64,000 nucleotides of DNA, from assembly GCA_949296425.1 (NCBI GenBank), contig CASFPN010000045.1, positions 45,942 through 109,941 on the forward strand, written 5' to 3'. Both the position numbers and the translations under genes were made by a program. This document shows positions 51,293-61,575 of the stretch, piece by piece. The notes beneath the pieces are model-generated. The model saw only the letters and a list, made by a program, of their open reading frames with translations. It was not told where the DNA came from and did no database searches. The number at the start of each line of letters is the position of its first letter. Position 1 is the stretch's first letter. Source of the DNA: an uncultured bacterium (lineage in GTDB: Bacteria; Cyanobacteriota; Vampirovibrionia; Gastranaerophilales; Gastranaerophilaceae).

Positions 51293-53698
51293 TTAAGTTT
51301 TATTTTTGTCTGTTAGCGGATTTAAAATACTGTACTCTTTTGAGAGTTCAAATTTGTGTTTGTCAGGATTATAGGTATAAATTTTGTAAATTTCTCCGTC
51401 GGAACTTATTTTTATGGCATTATGTCTGTCTGTTCTGAAAATATCGGTATGCCTTAGTATGTCAACAGTCCCTCTGTTTGGGTGCCCGTAAATATTTTGT
51501 CCTGTTGATATTATTGACACTTTTGTGTTTAAATGCTCAAGCATTTTATCATCAACAACATTAAAACCTCCATGGTGACCGACTTTTAGAACTTCAATTT
51601 TATGAGGAATATTTTGTTTTATCCGGTTAAATGCTTCAACTCCTGCATCTCCGGTAAAAAGCATATCAAAATCTTTAAAACTTACAAGTGTGATTATTGA
51701 TTTTTCATTGTCTGTGTCTAAATCTGCCATGTAAGTTTTGATTGTTAAATCATTTTCTTTGTAAATTTCAGTATTAGATTCAGGAATTTTTGAAGGTATA
51801 TTCAGTTCTTTTAATGTTTTGTAAATTTTTTCTGAAGTCATAGATTTGTTGTCAAAGGAATTTATGTAAACTTGTTTGACATTAATGTTTTTTATAATGT
51901 TAACGGCTCCGCCTGAATGGTCATTATCAAAATGGGTTATAATCATTCCTTGCGAATTTTTAATCCCATGGTCTTTCATATATTTTATGATAATTGAATT
52001 TGCCTGTGCTCTACCGCCTTTATAGCCGGCTCTTCCCGTATCAATTATAAAATATTTGTTTTGAGGAGTTTTTATAAGGAAGCAATCGGCGTTTTGAACA
52101 TCAAAAGCTATTATTTCAAGATTTTTATTCTGAATATTTACAAGCGAGATTCCGAGTATAGCCGCAAGTACAGTGCAGGAAACAACAATCTTTTTTGAAA
52201 ATCCTGTTTTTATACCCAGTGTTAAAATTAATATCAGTAAATAGTATAGTATTATCTGTAATATGCAAGGATGTGTTGTTGTAATCATTGACAATTCAAG
52301 CTGTGAAAAGAAATTGGAAATATGCACAAGAATGGTTAAAAAGTAATTTAGAATCAAATCCGTGACCATACAAACTTTGTCTGTAAAAGGACTGAACATT
52401 GCAATTATAGAGCTTACAAAACCTCCGAAACTCACGATACTTAAAAAAGGCATGCTTATAATATTTGCTAAAATTGAATAGGTGCTGAATGTGTTAAAAT
52501 AAAACATTTGTATCGGAGCTACCCAAATTTGTGCAACTACGGGAATTAATATTGCACCTGCGAGCCAGTTTGGCAGAGAATGATTTTTATACTTTTCAAA
52601 AATTACATTTGCTGTTGTTAATATACCAAATGTAACAATAAACGAAAGTTGAAATCCTACATTATTTATAAATGCTGGATTATAAATAAGCATAAGCATT
52701 GCGACAAATGCAAGAAGCGACACGCTGTGAGCATCCCTGTCTATAAGTTTTCCGATTAACACGAATAAAAGCATTAAAGCTGCGCGAATAACCGAAGCTC
52801 CAAGTCCTGTCATCATTGTGTATATAATGACAATACCCATTCCGCTGACAACAGATAGCTTGTAAGGCACTCTGACCCGTCTTAAGAAAAATACCCAAAA
52901 ACCGTATATAAATGCAACATTCATTCCGGATGCCGCAAGAATATGCAGAAGTCCCGAATTAATAAAAGATGTTTTTATATACTCGGGCGGCGAAACAGCA
53001 TCATCGCCGAATACTATTCCTCCTAAAATTTCTAGGTTAGGAGTTTTCAGATATTTGGAATGAATATTAATTATTCTGTCGCGCAGATTATTTAATTTCT
53101 GTAAAAATTTCCATTTAGTTTCCGGTTCTGTATTTAAAAGTTTTGTATTATCAGAGTAAAATACAGTGTATGTATCAAAATTCGTTAAATATTTTCCGTA
53201 GTCAAATTGTGACGGGTTAGTTGCCGAAAAAGGTTTTCTTAATTTCCCGGAAAGTTCATAGTTGTTTCCTATTTTGTATTGTTCAAAACTATTTCCGCTT
53301 GTTGTTACAAGAGTTTTGCCGTTAACTTTTTGACCGTTTATATCATAAACTTTGAAGAAAAATTTCGTTTTATCTTTTGAGCCGGTGTCCGGAATAGATA
53401 CAATTTGTCCTTTGATTGTGGTATCTGCCGGAGCAAAAGGAAGAAGTCCGTCTGTTAAGTGTACTCTGAAATAAGCATTAAAAAATCCCAGATAAAAAAT
53501 AAATATCCAAAAAATTACGTATTTAATGTTAATATAATTTTTTAATATTAAAACAATTCCCGCAATACTAAGTAGTGATGCAGAAATAATTCCGCAATCA
53601 TTAAAATATGCAAGTATTCCTGTCATAAAAAGCAATGCAGTAACAAACATTAATGCATTTTTATTTTGAAGAAAAGAATTTATGCCAAATCTGTCCAC
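51293..53698 (-). CDS. comEC: DNA internalisation/competence protein ComEC/Rec2
   Basis: An 801-aa protein with the ComEC architecture: N-terminal membrane segments and an OB-like periplasmic domain (DUF4131), a central multi-helix Competence domain (GLLHILAASGMNVAFIYG), and a C-terminal metallo-beta-lactamase domain (TGRAGYKGG, IITHFDNDHSGGAVNI, GDAGVEAF, GHHGG). It should form the channel for single-stranded DNA during transformation. Pseudopilins elsewhere in the window fit a DNA-uptake machine, but linkage is not shown. Confidence 0.94.
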   Translation of the reverse strand: MDRFGINSFLQNKNALMFVTALLFMTGILAYFNDCGIISASLLSIAGIVLILKNYINIKYVIFWIFIFYLGFFNAYFRVHLTDGLLPFAPADTTIKGQIVSIPDTGSKDKTKFFFKVYDINGQKVNGKTLVTTSGNSFEQYKIGNNYELSGKLRKPFSATNPSQFDYGKYLTNFDTYTVFYSDNTKLLNTEPETKWKFLQKLNNLRDRIINIHSKYLKTPNLEILGGIVFGDDAVSPPEYIKTSFINSGLLHILAASGMNVAFIYGFWVFFLRRVRVPYKLSVVSGMGIVIIYTMMTGLGASVIRAALMLLFVLIGKLIDRDAHSVSLLAFVAMLMLIYNPAFINNVGFQLSFIVTFGILTTANVIFEKYKNHSLPNWLAGAILIPVVAQIWVAPIQMFYFNTFSTYSILANIISMPFLSIVSFGGFVSSIIAMFSPFTDKVCMVTDLILNYFLTILVHISNFFSQLELSMITTTHPCILQIILYYLLILILTLGIKTGFSKKIVVSCTVLAAILGISLVNIQNKNLEIIAFDVQNADCFLIKTPQNKYFIIDTGRAGYKGGRAQANSIIIKYMKDHGIKNSQGMIITHFDNDHSGGAVNIIKNINVKQVYINSFDNKSMTSEKIYKTLKELNIPSKIPESNTEIYKENDLTIKTYMADLDTDNEKSIITLVSFKDFDMLFTGDAGVEAFNRIKQNIPHKIEVLKVGHHGGFNVVDDKMLEHLNTKVSIISTGQNIYGHPNRGTVDILRHTDIFRTDRHNAIKISSDGEIYKIYTYNPDKHKFELSKEYSILNPLTDKNKT

Positions 53699-53785
53699 AG
53701 ATTAATTATAAGTTAAATTGTTCCGGAAATATGTAACAACAGAGTTAAATTGTTACAAAGGTTATTTTTTATGCTGATTAAGCAT

Positions 53786-55735
53786 TTAATCTTTACCGAA
53801 AATCCACCAGCCCTTTCTTGATGCAGGCTGAAGCTGAGGATTTGGCTGACCGATTTTGAACGCATTTTTGAATGGCGATTGTGTCGCAAAAACGCTTGTT
53901 GAAAGCGTGTTTATGTATTTATTACTTAGATGTGCGTAGTCAAATAAGATTACACCTTTTGCGTTAACTTTCCTAGCTTCATGTATTAATCTTATTAAAT
54001 CTTCGTCAGTGCCGCTCATGAATGTAACGAATAATCCTGCGTAAAAATCTGTATTTGCGGATTTTACTTTAATTACATCCGTCATCATCTTGTTTGCTGT
54101 TTTTGCATCACAAGTTAAAAACAAAGGTGTAAATCCGTTTAAATAACCTCTTGTAGACCAGGTTTTCCAATCTTGATGTTTGGTATTTAATGCAGCCTGT
54201 CTGTCAGGAAAAATTACTGCACTGATATAAGTGTGTCTGCGTCTTCCTATTTCGCCGACTTTTTTTACCATATCAGTGATTTTTTGCCGTCTGTAATTAT
54301 TCCATTCAAGCCAAAGGGGATCGGATTTTGTAAGATCAACAGGGTCAACTCCGAAAATCATTTTAAATTCATTTCTTGCGTAGTCAGTATAACCCCAGTT
54401 TGTTTCTTCAGAGTTTGAAACGCAATTGGGGTATCTTATATAGTCAAGATTTATGCCGTCAGGTTTGTAAGTTGTAATTATTTCATCAATAAGTTTTGCA
54501 AGAAAATCTTGAACAAAAGGGTTTGCAGGGTCTAAAAAGTAGCCGTTATGTTCTGATGTTGATTTTGACGGTTCAAAAGAATCTATATCTTTTTTTATTT
54601 TGTTTCCCCATGAAGGGTTCATACCAAGAATGCTTTGTGCGTTATCTTTCGGGTTTTGCGGACCGGCATAAAATGTTTCAAACCATATATGTATTTTTAT
54701 ATCGCGTTTATGAGCTTCTTTTATCCAAATTGCAAGCGGATCAAATCCCTCAAATTGTTCATATTGAGGGGTAAAACCGTATGCTTTCATTGTTTTGCTC
54801 GGGAAAATGGTTTTGCCATGAAAGTAAGTTTCTAAAAATATAGTATCTATACCAGCTTTTTTTATTCTGTTAAGAGTATCTTCTATAGCATCTTCGTTTT
54901 TTTCCGTCGGTCTTAACCATACCCCCTTTAATTCTCCGCTTTTATAAGGGAGTACACTTTTTATTGCGTCATTAGATGCCTCTATTGCCAGTTTTGAATA
55001 TTTTTGAACTTCTTCAGGAGCTTTTCTGGCTTTTTTTAAATAGTTCTTTGCGTCTGCAATATAGCTTCCGGGCAGTTTCCAATTATAATCAGGGCTGACA
55101 TTTTTGTAGTAGTTGAGCATTTGTTCAGCTTCGGAAATTTTCTTTTCAGATTCAAAAATGTAGCTTTCTGAGGTTGTGTATGTGTAGATTATATTTGTAG
55201 CTTTATCTATATAAATTTTGGTTCCGACTTTAATACTTGAATTCATCCAGTTTTTTGCACGTCCATGACCGCTTATAACAATACCGTTGGGGGGGATAAG
55301 AGAATCAGCCCCGGAAAGTTCTGTTACAGTGTTGCCTTCAACAATTGCTTCCGCACCGTATTCATTTGTATTTGTCCTTGGACCGTAATCGGGAGTATAT
55401 ATTACGAGTTGATTTATGCCTCTGGCACCGGGAAGATAGCTGCCGGTTCTATTTGATATGGCTGTGGGGTCAATTGCATTAATAAGATTTTTTGTGTAGC
55501 TGAATACGACTTCATTTTTATCCGGCTGATATTTTTTAAATACAGGAGATATTTCAGCCTGAGGGATAATGATTTCATCAGCAACGGCAGTCATATTTTC
55601 AGTTTCGGAAGATTTTATTTGTTCAGTCTTGTTGTCGGGACTTGCAAGCAGAAGCGGGTTTATGTCATCTGCCATTACAAAAGTATTTGTCAAAAATATA
55701 AATGTTAATCCTAATATGATTTTATATAAGTTCAT
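53786..55735 (-). CDS. GHL10/DUF187-type glycoside hydrolase (secreted)
   Basis: A 649-aa protein with a signal peptide (residues 1-22). The N-terminal domain (near 95-185: GPRTNTNEYGAEAIV, NGIVISGHGR) resembles domains that precede GHL10 enzymes. The catalytic TIM barrel begins at ELKGVWLRPTEKN and includes AGIDTIFLETY, IHIWFETFY and DGINLDYIRYPN. Family members cleave cell-wall or polysaccharide glycans; the substrate is unknown. A C7 tract (G7 at 55289-55295) lies in the N-terminal domain. It overlaps the upstream TPR gene by 4 bp. Confidence 0.82.
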   Translation of the reverse strand: MNLYKIILGLTFIFLTNTFVMADDINPLLLASPDNKTEQIKSSETENMTAVADEIIIPQAEISPVFKKYQPDKNEVVFSYTKNLINAIDPTAISNRTGSYLPGARGINQLVIYTPDYGPRTNTNEYGAEAIVEGNTVTELSGADSLIPPNGIVISGHGRAKNWMNSSIKVGTKIYIDKATNIIYTYTTSESYIFESEKKISEAEQMLNYYKNVSPDYNWKLPGSYIADAKNYLKKARKAPEEVQKYSKLAIEASNDAIKSVLPYKSGELKGVWLRPTEKNEDAIEDTLNRIKKAGIDTIFLETYFHGKTIFPSKTMKAYGFTPQYEQFEGFDPLAIWIKEAHKRDIKIHIWFETFYAGPQNPKDNAQSILGMNPSWGNKIKKDIDSFEPSKSTSEHNGYFLDPANPFVQDFLAKLIDEIITTYKPDGINLDYIRYPNCVSNSEETNWGYTDYARNEFKMIFGVDPVDLTKSDPLWLEWNNYRRQKITDMVKKVGEIGRRRHTYISAVIFPDRQAALNTKHQDWKTWSTRGYLNGFTPLFLTCDAKTANKMMTDVIKVKSANTDFYAGLFVTFMSGTDEDLIRLIHEARKVNAKGVILFDYAHLSNKYINTLSTSVFATQSPFKNAFKIGQPNPQLQPASRKGWWIFGKD

Positions 55736-56400
55736 TTTTTATACTCCCTGATATTATGATAATAGTCTGATTTATCATAATGCAGCTCATCTAATGATTG
55801 TATTTTCATTGCGATTTTATTGTCAGCTTTCATTGTATATGATATTTCATAAAATTTTTTTGCATTCGACAGGTCTGCCAATTTTTCATATATTGTTGCA
55901 AGCCTTAAATTGAAATCATAGGTTCTCTCAGCCCCGTTGTTATATGCTATTTTATAGTAATATAATGCTTTTTTGTAATCATTTCTTTTGTAGTAATAGT
56001 CGCCGAAATAAAAGTTTGCAAGCGGGGTATTTTTATTCATATTCAAAGCTTTATAAAAGCAGTTTTTTGCAAGTTCTGAGATATTTTTTTCATCATATAT
56101 CTTCCCGAGTTTTATAAAAGCCCCTATATCTGAAGGGTTAATTTGGGTAAGAATAAAAAATTTATTCATTGCCGATCTCAGATATTTGTCTTTTTGTGAG
56201 GCATCGGAGGTGCAAAAATATAAATGAAAATCCCTTTCAGCTTCCTGTCTGATTTTTGCGGAATTAAGATTGGAATATTTTAAATTGCCTGAAAGGTATT
56301 CTTCGTTATATGACTGAGAAGCAGTGCATGGCAAAAATGTAAATGTATAAAATATTGTAAACAGAAGTGCCGCTACTGCTGTTTTTTTATAAATCGTCAT
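55732..56400 (-). CDS. Exported tetratricopeptide-repeat protein
   Basis: A 222-aa protein with a hydrophobic N-terminus (KTAVAALLFTIFYTFTFLP) and three or more TPR units, such as AFIKLGKIYDEKNISELAKNC, ANFYFGDYYYKRNDYKKALYY and LRLATIYEKLADLSNAKKFY. Presumed periplasmic or anchored adapter. I chose ATG 56400; an earlier in-frame ATG at 56430 would extend it. It overlaps both neighbours by a few bases, so the three genes form one operon. Confidence 0.75.
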   Translation of the reverse strand: MTIYKKTAVAALLFTIFYTFTFLPCTASQSYNEEYLSGNLKYSNLNSAKIRQEAERDFHLYFCTSDASQKDKYLRSAMNKFFILTQINPSDIGAFIKLGKIYDEKNISELAKNCFYKALNMNKNTPLANFYFGDYYYKRNDYKKALYYYKIAYNNGAERTYDFNLRLATIYEKLADLSNAKKFYEISYTMKADNKIAMKIQSLDELHYDKSDYYHNIREYKK

Positions 56401-56710
56401 ATCTTGTTGTAGAATTAACATTATGATCATTCATAAATGAATGTTCATCCAATGCCGGGTCAAGATACATAAAAAAACGTCTTACCTGTTTTATAACCGG
56501 ACGTTCGTAATACGGATTTTCTATATCTTCTGCCAAAGGAACCCCGCTGGTTTGCGCCATTGACTTTTCTACGGCACGTACTGTTGAATTTGAATACCCG
56601 TGATTTTTAAGGTAATCTCTGCTGACTCCGTCTTCAACAGTAAATTCTGCACATGCCGGCAGTGCCGTAAATATAGCAGTTAGTCCTAAAATTAATAAAT
56701 ATTTTTTCAT
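56387..56710 (-). CDS. Small secreted hypothetical protein
   Basis: A 107-aa protein with a signal peptide (cleavage near ALPACA-E). The mature part is polar; ENPYYERPVIKQVRRFFMYLDP stands out but no family is recognised. AGAGGTG precedes the ATG. First gene of the TPR-GHL10 operon. Confidence 0.65.
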   Translation of the reverse strand: MKKYLLILGLTAIFTALPACAEFTVEDGVSRDYLKNHGYSNSTVRAVEKSMAQTSGVPLAEDIENPYYERPVIKQVRRFFMYLDPALDEHSFMNDHNVNSTTRYDDL

Positions 56711-56799
56711 TTACACCTCTGTTATATTATAAAATTATAATACGTTATTCAGCTTGTTACAAAAATATTATAATTTCTTTACAAAAAATCTTCCATATA

Positions 56800-57855
56800 T
56801 TATTTAAATGATTTTATTATAATTTCTTGTAATTTTTCAAGAAGCTGTTCTTCAGGGACTCTAGCGATAATTTCCCCTTTTTTAAATATATAGCCTTCTT
56901 TTATTCCACCGGCTATTCCAAAATCAGCATGTTTTGCTTCCCCCGGGCCGTTAACGGCACAACCCATTGTCGCGATAGTTATAGGTTTGTCCAGATTCTT
57001 AAATTTTTCTTCGACTTTTTTTGCAAGTTCAATAAGGTTTATCTGTGTTCTTCCGCAGGTGGGGCATGATATAAAATTTACACCTTTTTGCCGTAAGCCA
57101 AGGCTTTTTAATATTTCAAAGCCTGCAGTTACTTCTTCTTCCGGATTTTCCGTCAGTGAAACTCTTATTGTGTCCCCGATACCTTCTGCGAGCAAAGTCC
57201 CGAGTCCGACAGATGATTTAATTAATCCGCTTTTTAATGTCCCGGCTTCTGTTACTCCAAGATGCAGTGGATAAGGTATTTTATCTGCAATGCTTCTGTA
57301 CGCTTCTATTGTGGTTAGAACATCTGAAGATTTTAATGAAACTTTTATTAAATCAAAATTTAAGTCTTCAAGAATTTTTATATGTCCTAAAGCACTCAAA
57401 ACCATTTTATCGGAGAGCGGAATATTTTTATCCTGCAGGTCTTTTTCAAGTGAGCCTGCATTAACGCCTATTCTTATCGGAATATTTTGCTGTTTTGCAA
57501 GTGAAACAACTTTTTCAACATTTTCCCGTTTCCCGATATTGCCCGGATTTAGTCTTAACGCATTAATCCCGTTATTTATACATTGTATTGCAAGTCTGTA
57601 ATCAAAATGGATATCGGCAATTAAGGGAACAGGAGATTTTTTTACAATATCTTTAACGGATTCTGCCGCATCTTTATTTAATACTGCAAGTCTTATCAGT
57701 TCGCAGCCGCGATCCGTCATTTTGTAAATTTGTTTTAAAGTAGCTTCTGTATCACGTGTGTCTGTGTTGCACATAGACTGCACGCTAATCGGATTGTCCC
57801 CTCCGATTTTTACATTTCCGATTTCGATTACTTTTGATTTTCTTCTGTTTATCAT
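56800..57855 (-). CDS. ispG: IspG, 4-hydroxy-3-methylbut-2-enyl-diphosphate synthase
   Basis: Iron-sulfur enzyme of the MEP isoprenoid pathway, 351 aa. SVQSMCNTDTRD, ALRLNPGNIG and the cluster cysteines in ISCPTCGRTQ and MGCAVNGPGE are clear. I chose ATG 57855 because homologues begin near RKSKVIEIG; a longer frame would overlap the divergent phosphoesterase. A TATTAT-like box shortly upstream without a Shine-Dalgarno suggests a leaderless start. Confidence 0.95.
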   Translation of the reverse strand: MINRRKSKVIEIGNVKIGGDNPISVQSMCNTDTRDTEATLKQIYKMTDRGCELIRLAVLNKDAAESVKDIVKKSPVPLIADIHFDYRLAIQCINNGINALRLNPGNIGKRENVEKVVSLAKQQNIPIRIGVNAGSLEKDLQDKNIPLSDKMVLSALGHIKILEDLNFDLIKVSLKSSDVLTTIEAYRSIADKIPYPLHLGVTEAGTLKSGLIKSSVGLGTLLAEGIGDTIRVSLTENPEEEVTAGFEILKSLGLRQKGVNFISCPTCGRTQINLIELAKKVEEKFKNLDKPITIATMGCAVNGPGEAKHADFGIAGGIKEGYIFKKGEIIARVPEEQLLEKLQEIIIKSFK

Positions 57856-57896
57856 ATTATATATAATATCACATAAAAAATAATTGGAGGTTAATA

Positions 57897-58631
57897 ATGA
57901 AAGTAGCTGTTTTATCAGATATTCACGGGAATTATCAGGCTCTTGAAAGTGTAATGAAAGATGCTCGGGAAAATAAATGTGAAAAGTTTTTGTGTCTCGG
58001 TGACATTGCAATGGCTGGCCCTCAGCCCAGGGCTGTTATTGATTTCGTAAAAAATCAAAATGACTGGATTGTTATTCAGGGGAATACTGATAAAATGATT
58101 GCTGAATATACAAAAGAGATTTTAGACAATATAAAATCTAATTCTCCTGTTATGGCTAATGCTCTGCTTGACGATATTTTATATATTGAGGAGGACAGAA
58201 AAGAATATTTAAGAAATCTCCCGCCTCAAAAAACTTTGGAAATTGAAGGAGTAAGGATCTTGATGGTTCATGGTTCTCCAAGACGTAATAATGAAGATAT
58301 ATTGCCGGGGATGCCGATAAAGACAGTTGAAGAAATAATTGGAGATACAGATGCTGATATAATATTCTGCGGACATACACATATTCCATGCGGATATCAG
58401 ACAAATAAAAAACAAACGGTTGTAAATGTAGGAAGTGTAGGTCGTCCGATGACAAAAGAGCCAAGAGCTTGTTATGTTATTATTGATATTCAGGACGGAG
58501 GTTTTTCAATTGAACACAGGTTTGTTGACTATGATAAGTTTACTGCTGCCGAGATTTTAAAAATGCGCGGTTTTGACGGAGCTGAAAAACTTGCGGAAAT
58601 GATATTACAACCGTCTCAAAGGCATATTTAA
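57897..58631 (+). CDS. Calcineurin-like metallophosphoesterase (YfcE/MJ0936 type)
   Basis: A 244-aa phosphoesterase. Metal-binding motifs are VLSDIHGNYQAL, LGDIAMAGP, IQGNTD, MVHGSP and CGHTHIP. Length and motif order fit the small cytosolic phosphodiesterases. GGAGG precedes the ATG. Substrate unknown. Confidence 0.92.
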   Translation: MKVAVLSDIHGNYQALESVMKDARENKCEKFLCLGDIAMAGPQPRAVIDFVKNQNDWIVIQGNTDKMIAEYTKEILDNIKSNSPVMANALLDDILYIEEDRKEYLRNLPPQKTLEIEGVRILMVHGSPRRNNEDILPGMPIKTVEEIIGDTDADIIFCGHTHIPCGYQTNKKQTVVNVGSVGRPMTKEPRACYVIIDIQDGGFSIEHRFVDYDKFTAAEILKMRGFDGAEKLAEMILQPSQRHI

Positions 58632-58682
58632 TTGCCAAAATTTTTGTTTGTGTTACTATACTTTTATTAAAGGAAGTTTTTT

Positions 58683-59687
58683 ATGTATATTAATAAAGAA
58701 CAACTTGTTTCCTATATAAAGAAATTAGCGGAGCCGAAAGTATTAGTAGTTGGTGATTTGGCTATTGATGAAATGATTTATGGTGATGCCGAAAGAATTT
58801 CAAGAGAAGCTCCAGTATTGATATTATTGCATTCGGAAACTAAACTTATTTTGGGCGCAGCGTCAAATGCCGCTCATAATGTTGCGGCATTAAATAATGG
58901 TAAAGTCAGTGTTATAGGCGTATGCGGGGATGATTTTCAGGCCGGACAACTTAGAGAAACTTTTGAGAAAGCAAATGTAAATTGCGGTTTGCTGGTTGTA
59001 GATCCTTCAAGAAAAACGACGACTAAAACAAGAATTTCAGGCTCTATTACAACTTCAATAACACAACAGATTGTAAGAATAGACCGACAGACAAAGGAAT
59101 TTTTAAATCCTGATATTGAAGAAGAAGTTTTGAAGCAGATAGAGCGTGCAATGCCTGAGCATGACGCTGTAATTCTTTCCAATTATCATATAGGAACGCT
59201 TACGCCGCGTATTATTCAGGAAACAATCAGACTTGCAAATCAGCATAATAAAATTATTGTTGTTGATGCCCAGAAAGATTTGGATGTGTATAAAAATGTA
59301 ACATCAATGACACCGAATCTGCCAGATACTCAAAAATCCGTCGGGTTTGCTCTTGAAAACGAAGAGGATTTAAAACGCGCAGGAGATAAATTACTAGACG
59401 AAACAAATGCAAAATCTATACTGATAACTTGTGGCGCGGATGGAATGTTTGTTGTCAGACCGCATGGAAATTATACAAAAATTCCGGTTTTCAATAAATC
59501 AGAAGTATTTGATGTTACAGGCGCAGGTGATACTGTTACGGCTGTTTATACACTTGCTCTGGCAACAGGTGCTGATCCTGCTTATGCGGCAATAATCGGA
59601 AATATTGCCGCAAGTATAGTTGTGAGACAGTTTGGTTGTGCCACTACTACTGTTGAGGAAATTTTGGCGGCAGTTGAAGATTTATAG
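58683..59687 (+). CDS. rfaE1: RfaE1-like sugar kinase (D-glycero-D-manno-heptose 7-phosphate kinase)
   Basis: A 334-aa PfkB-family kinase. PKVLVVGDLAIDEMIYGDAERISREAP and LGAASNAAHNVAAL are typical of the RfaE/HldE kinase domain, and DVTGAGDTV contains the catalytic Asp. There is no adenylyltransferase domain, so this is the single-function form. Expected to phosphorylate heptose-7-phosphate for LPS core or another ADP-heptose glycan. AAAGGAAG precedes the ATG. It starts an envelope-gene cluster. Confidence 0.88.
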   Translation: MYINKEQLVSYIKKLAEPKVLVVGDLAIDEMIYGDAERISREAPVLILLHSETKLILGAASNAAHNVAALNNGKVSVIGVCGDDFQAGQLRETFEKANVNCGLLVVDPSRKTTTKTRISGSITTSITQQIVRIDRQTKEFLNPDIEEEVLKQIERAMPEHDAVILSNYHIGTLTPRIIQETIRLANQHNKIIVVDAQKDLDVYKNVTSMTPNLPDTQKSVGFALENEEDLKRAGDKLLDETNAKSILITCGADGMFVVRPHGNYTKIPVFNKSEVFDVTGAGDTVTAVYTLALATGADPAYAAIIGNIAASIVVRQFGCATTTVEEILAAVEDL

Positions 59688-59717
59688 CTGCTGATAACAT
59701 AATTATGGAGAGAATTT

Positions 59718-60284
59718 ATGGAAAAATTATCAGAAATTTTTAGAAAATTTAAACCTGTTGATTTAATAATTATAGCTGGAGTTGTTATTGCTCTTGGAGT
59801 TGGATTTTTTACTTATAAAAATTTCAGACAAACTGCTGATAAACAGATTGAGGCGACTTCAAAAATATCTTTTCAGGTTTATATAAGAGGGGTTGCACTG
59901 ACAGGTCATGAAATTCCTATGAAAGCAGATGAGACAACATTTATCAGTATAAGGAATGTTCCATATACTGATTTAAAAATTCTTGATGTAAAAGCTGACA
60001 GAAAAAAGATTGTACTTCCGATTTTAAACAGCAAAAATTTTATAGTTGTAGAAGATGCTTCTCAGGCTAATGTTTATGATATAACGGTTACGTTGACTGA
60101 TACCGCAAAGATTACAAAAGACGGTGCAGTTGTCGGCGGTAACAAAATAAAAATGGGTTTACCTATAACTCTCGAAGGGGATGATTACAAATTTACAGGG
60201 ACTGTTTCTGATTTAAAAGTTATGCCCCTTGTAGACGATGATAAATTGCACAGCACTTTAAATACAAATGATGATGTTCAATAG
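59718..60284 (+). CDS. DUF4330 membrane protein
   Basis: A 188-aa protein with a membrane helix near residues 16-32 (LIIIAGVVIALGVGFF) and a periplasmic beta-rich region; matches DUF4330, a family seen in cyanobacteria and firmicutes. GGAGAG before the ATG. Its 3' end overlaps the next gene by 17 bp, so they are coupled. Function unknown. Confidence 0.82.
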   Translation: MEKLSEIFRKFKPVDLIIIAGVVIALGVGFFTYKNFRQTADKQIEATSKISFQVYIRGVALTGHEIPMKADETTFISIRNVPYTDLKILDVKADRKKIVLPILNSKNFIVVEDASQANVYDITVTLTDTAKITKDGAVVGGNKIKMGLPITLEGDDYKFTGTVSDLKVMPLVDDDKLHSTLNTNDDVQ

Positions 60285-61575
60285 TATTTTAAAATTTACT
60301 CAGGGAAAAACTAAATTTTTATACGAAAACAGCTTATTTTTGCAAAGCATAGACAAGCTTATTTTCCTTTCTATAATTTTAGTATTTTTAACTTCAACCT
60401 GTATGTCATCAGATGTAATTGGTTTTATTGCGCTGATTACAATATTTCTGACGTTTGTAAAAATATTAACTAAGCCGGAGGAAAGATTATCTGCAAAATC
60501 ATTTGAACTCTGGCTACTTGTTTATTTTATGTTAGTTATAGTTAGTCTTGCCGGTTCTACATTATTTCATTTAAGCCTGAAAGGATTTTTTAAAACTTTC
60601 ACTTATATGGCGTTTTATTTTTCGATGGTGCAGTATTTGAAAGAAAATAAATCAAAAATTCCTTATATTTTAGGTGTAATAGGAATTTCTGTTTCTTTTG
60701 AAGCTGTTGCGGGTTTTTTACAGAATTTTGCTCACGTTGAGGAAATATCAACCTGGCAGGATGTTTCATCTTTGAATCCTGAACAGGTGATGACACGTGT
60801 TTATGGAACTTTAAAACCGTATAATCCAAATCTTTTAGGCGGTTATTTCGTTGCCGGAATACCTGCTTTATACGGTCTTGCAGCTTATTATTTTACTGAT
60901 AAAAAATTCAAAGTTTCTCTTGTCTGGATTATTTGTGCTCTCATATCAACTGTAACATTATTTTTAACAGGCTGTCGCGGCTCTTATATGGGGATGCTGG
61001 TTATAATGCTCGGAATTTTTGCTGTTTCCGCGAAATATTTATGGCAAAGTTATAAACAGATTTATTTATCAATTGTTGGTTCAGTTATAGTATTTGCGAC
61101 TTTAGCTTTAAGCTTTGTATCGTCATTGAGAGCGAGAGTTTTATCAATTTTTGCAATGAGGCAGGATTCATCAAATTCTTTCAGATTTAATGTTTACCAT
61201 TCCTCTATTGAGATGTTTAAAGATAATTGGCTTTTGGGAATCGGAGTCGGAAACAGGAACTTTAGAGAAATATACGGTCTTTATATGAAGACGGGATTTG
61301 ATGCATTGAGTGCATATAATATTTTTCTTGAAATAGCTGTTGAAAGCGGAGTATTTGCTCTTATTGCTTTTTTAGGTTTTCTTGTAACATTAATAAAAAA
61401 TGCAGTGAAATTTATTCTAAAATCATCTGATACAAAGGCTGTTATACTGGTTGCTGCTTGTATAATATCTGTTTGCGGAGTATGTATCCATGGTATGGTT
61501 GACACTGTATTTTTTAGGCCGCAGATACAGTTTATTTTCTGGACAATGGTTGCTATTGCAGGGGTATATTTATAA
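60268..61575 (+). CDS. O-antigen ligase family (WaaL/Wzy-like) membrane protein
   Basis: A 435-aa protein with about ten to twelve helices. The periplasmic loop with NLLGGYFVAGIPALYG, CRGSYMGMLV and DNWLLGIGVGNRNF is characteristic of the Wzy_C/O-antigen ligase family. It probably ligates a glycan to a lipid or polymerises it. Three ATGs in a row make the exact start uncertain by up to 6 nt. Downstream of DUF4330 and the heptose kinase. Confidence 0.88.
   Translation: MMMFNSILKFTQGKTKFLYENSLFLQSIDKLIFLSIILVFLTSTCMSSDVIGFIALITIFLTFVKILTKPEERLSAKSFELWLLVYFMLVIVSLAGSTLFHLSLKGFFKTFTYMAFYFSMVQYLKENKSKIPYILGVIGISVSFEAVAGFLQNFAHVEEISTWQDVSSLNPEQVMTRVYGTLKPYNPNLLGGYFVAGIPALYGLAAYYFTDKKFKVSLVWIICALISTVTLFLTGCRGSYMGMLVIMLGIFAVSAKYLWQSYKQIYLSIVGSVIVFATLALSFVSSLRARVLSIFAMRQDSSNSFRFNVYHSSIEMFKDNWLLGIGVGNRNFREIYGLYMKTGFDALSAYNIFLEIAVESGVFALIAFLGFLVTLIKNAVKFILKSSDTKAVILVAACIISVCGVCIHGMVDTVFFRPQIQFIFWTMVAIAGVYL

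Noticed and set aside
57856..58011. 52-residue N-terminal extension of IspG
   Set aside because: It overlaps the divergent phosphoesterase gene and does not resemble IspG; homologues begin near the chosen ATG.
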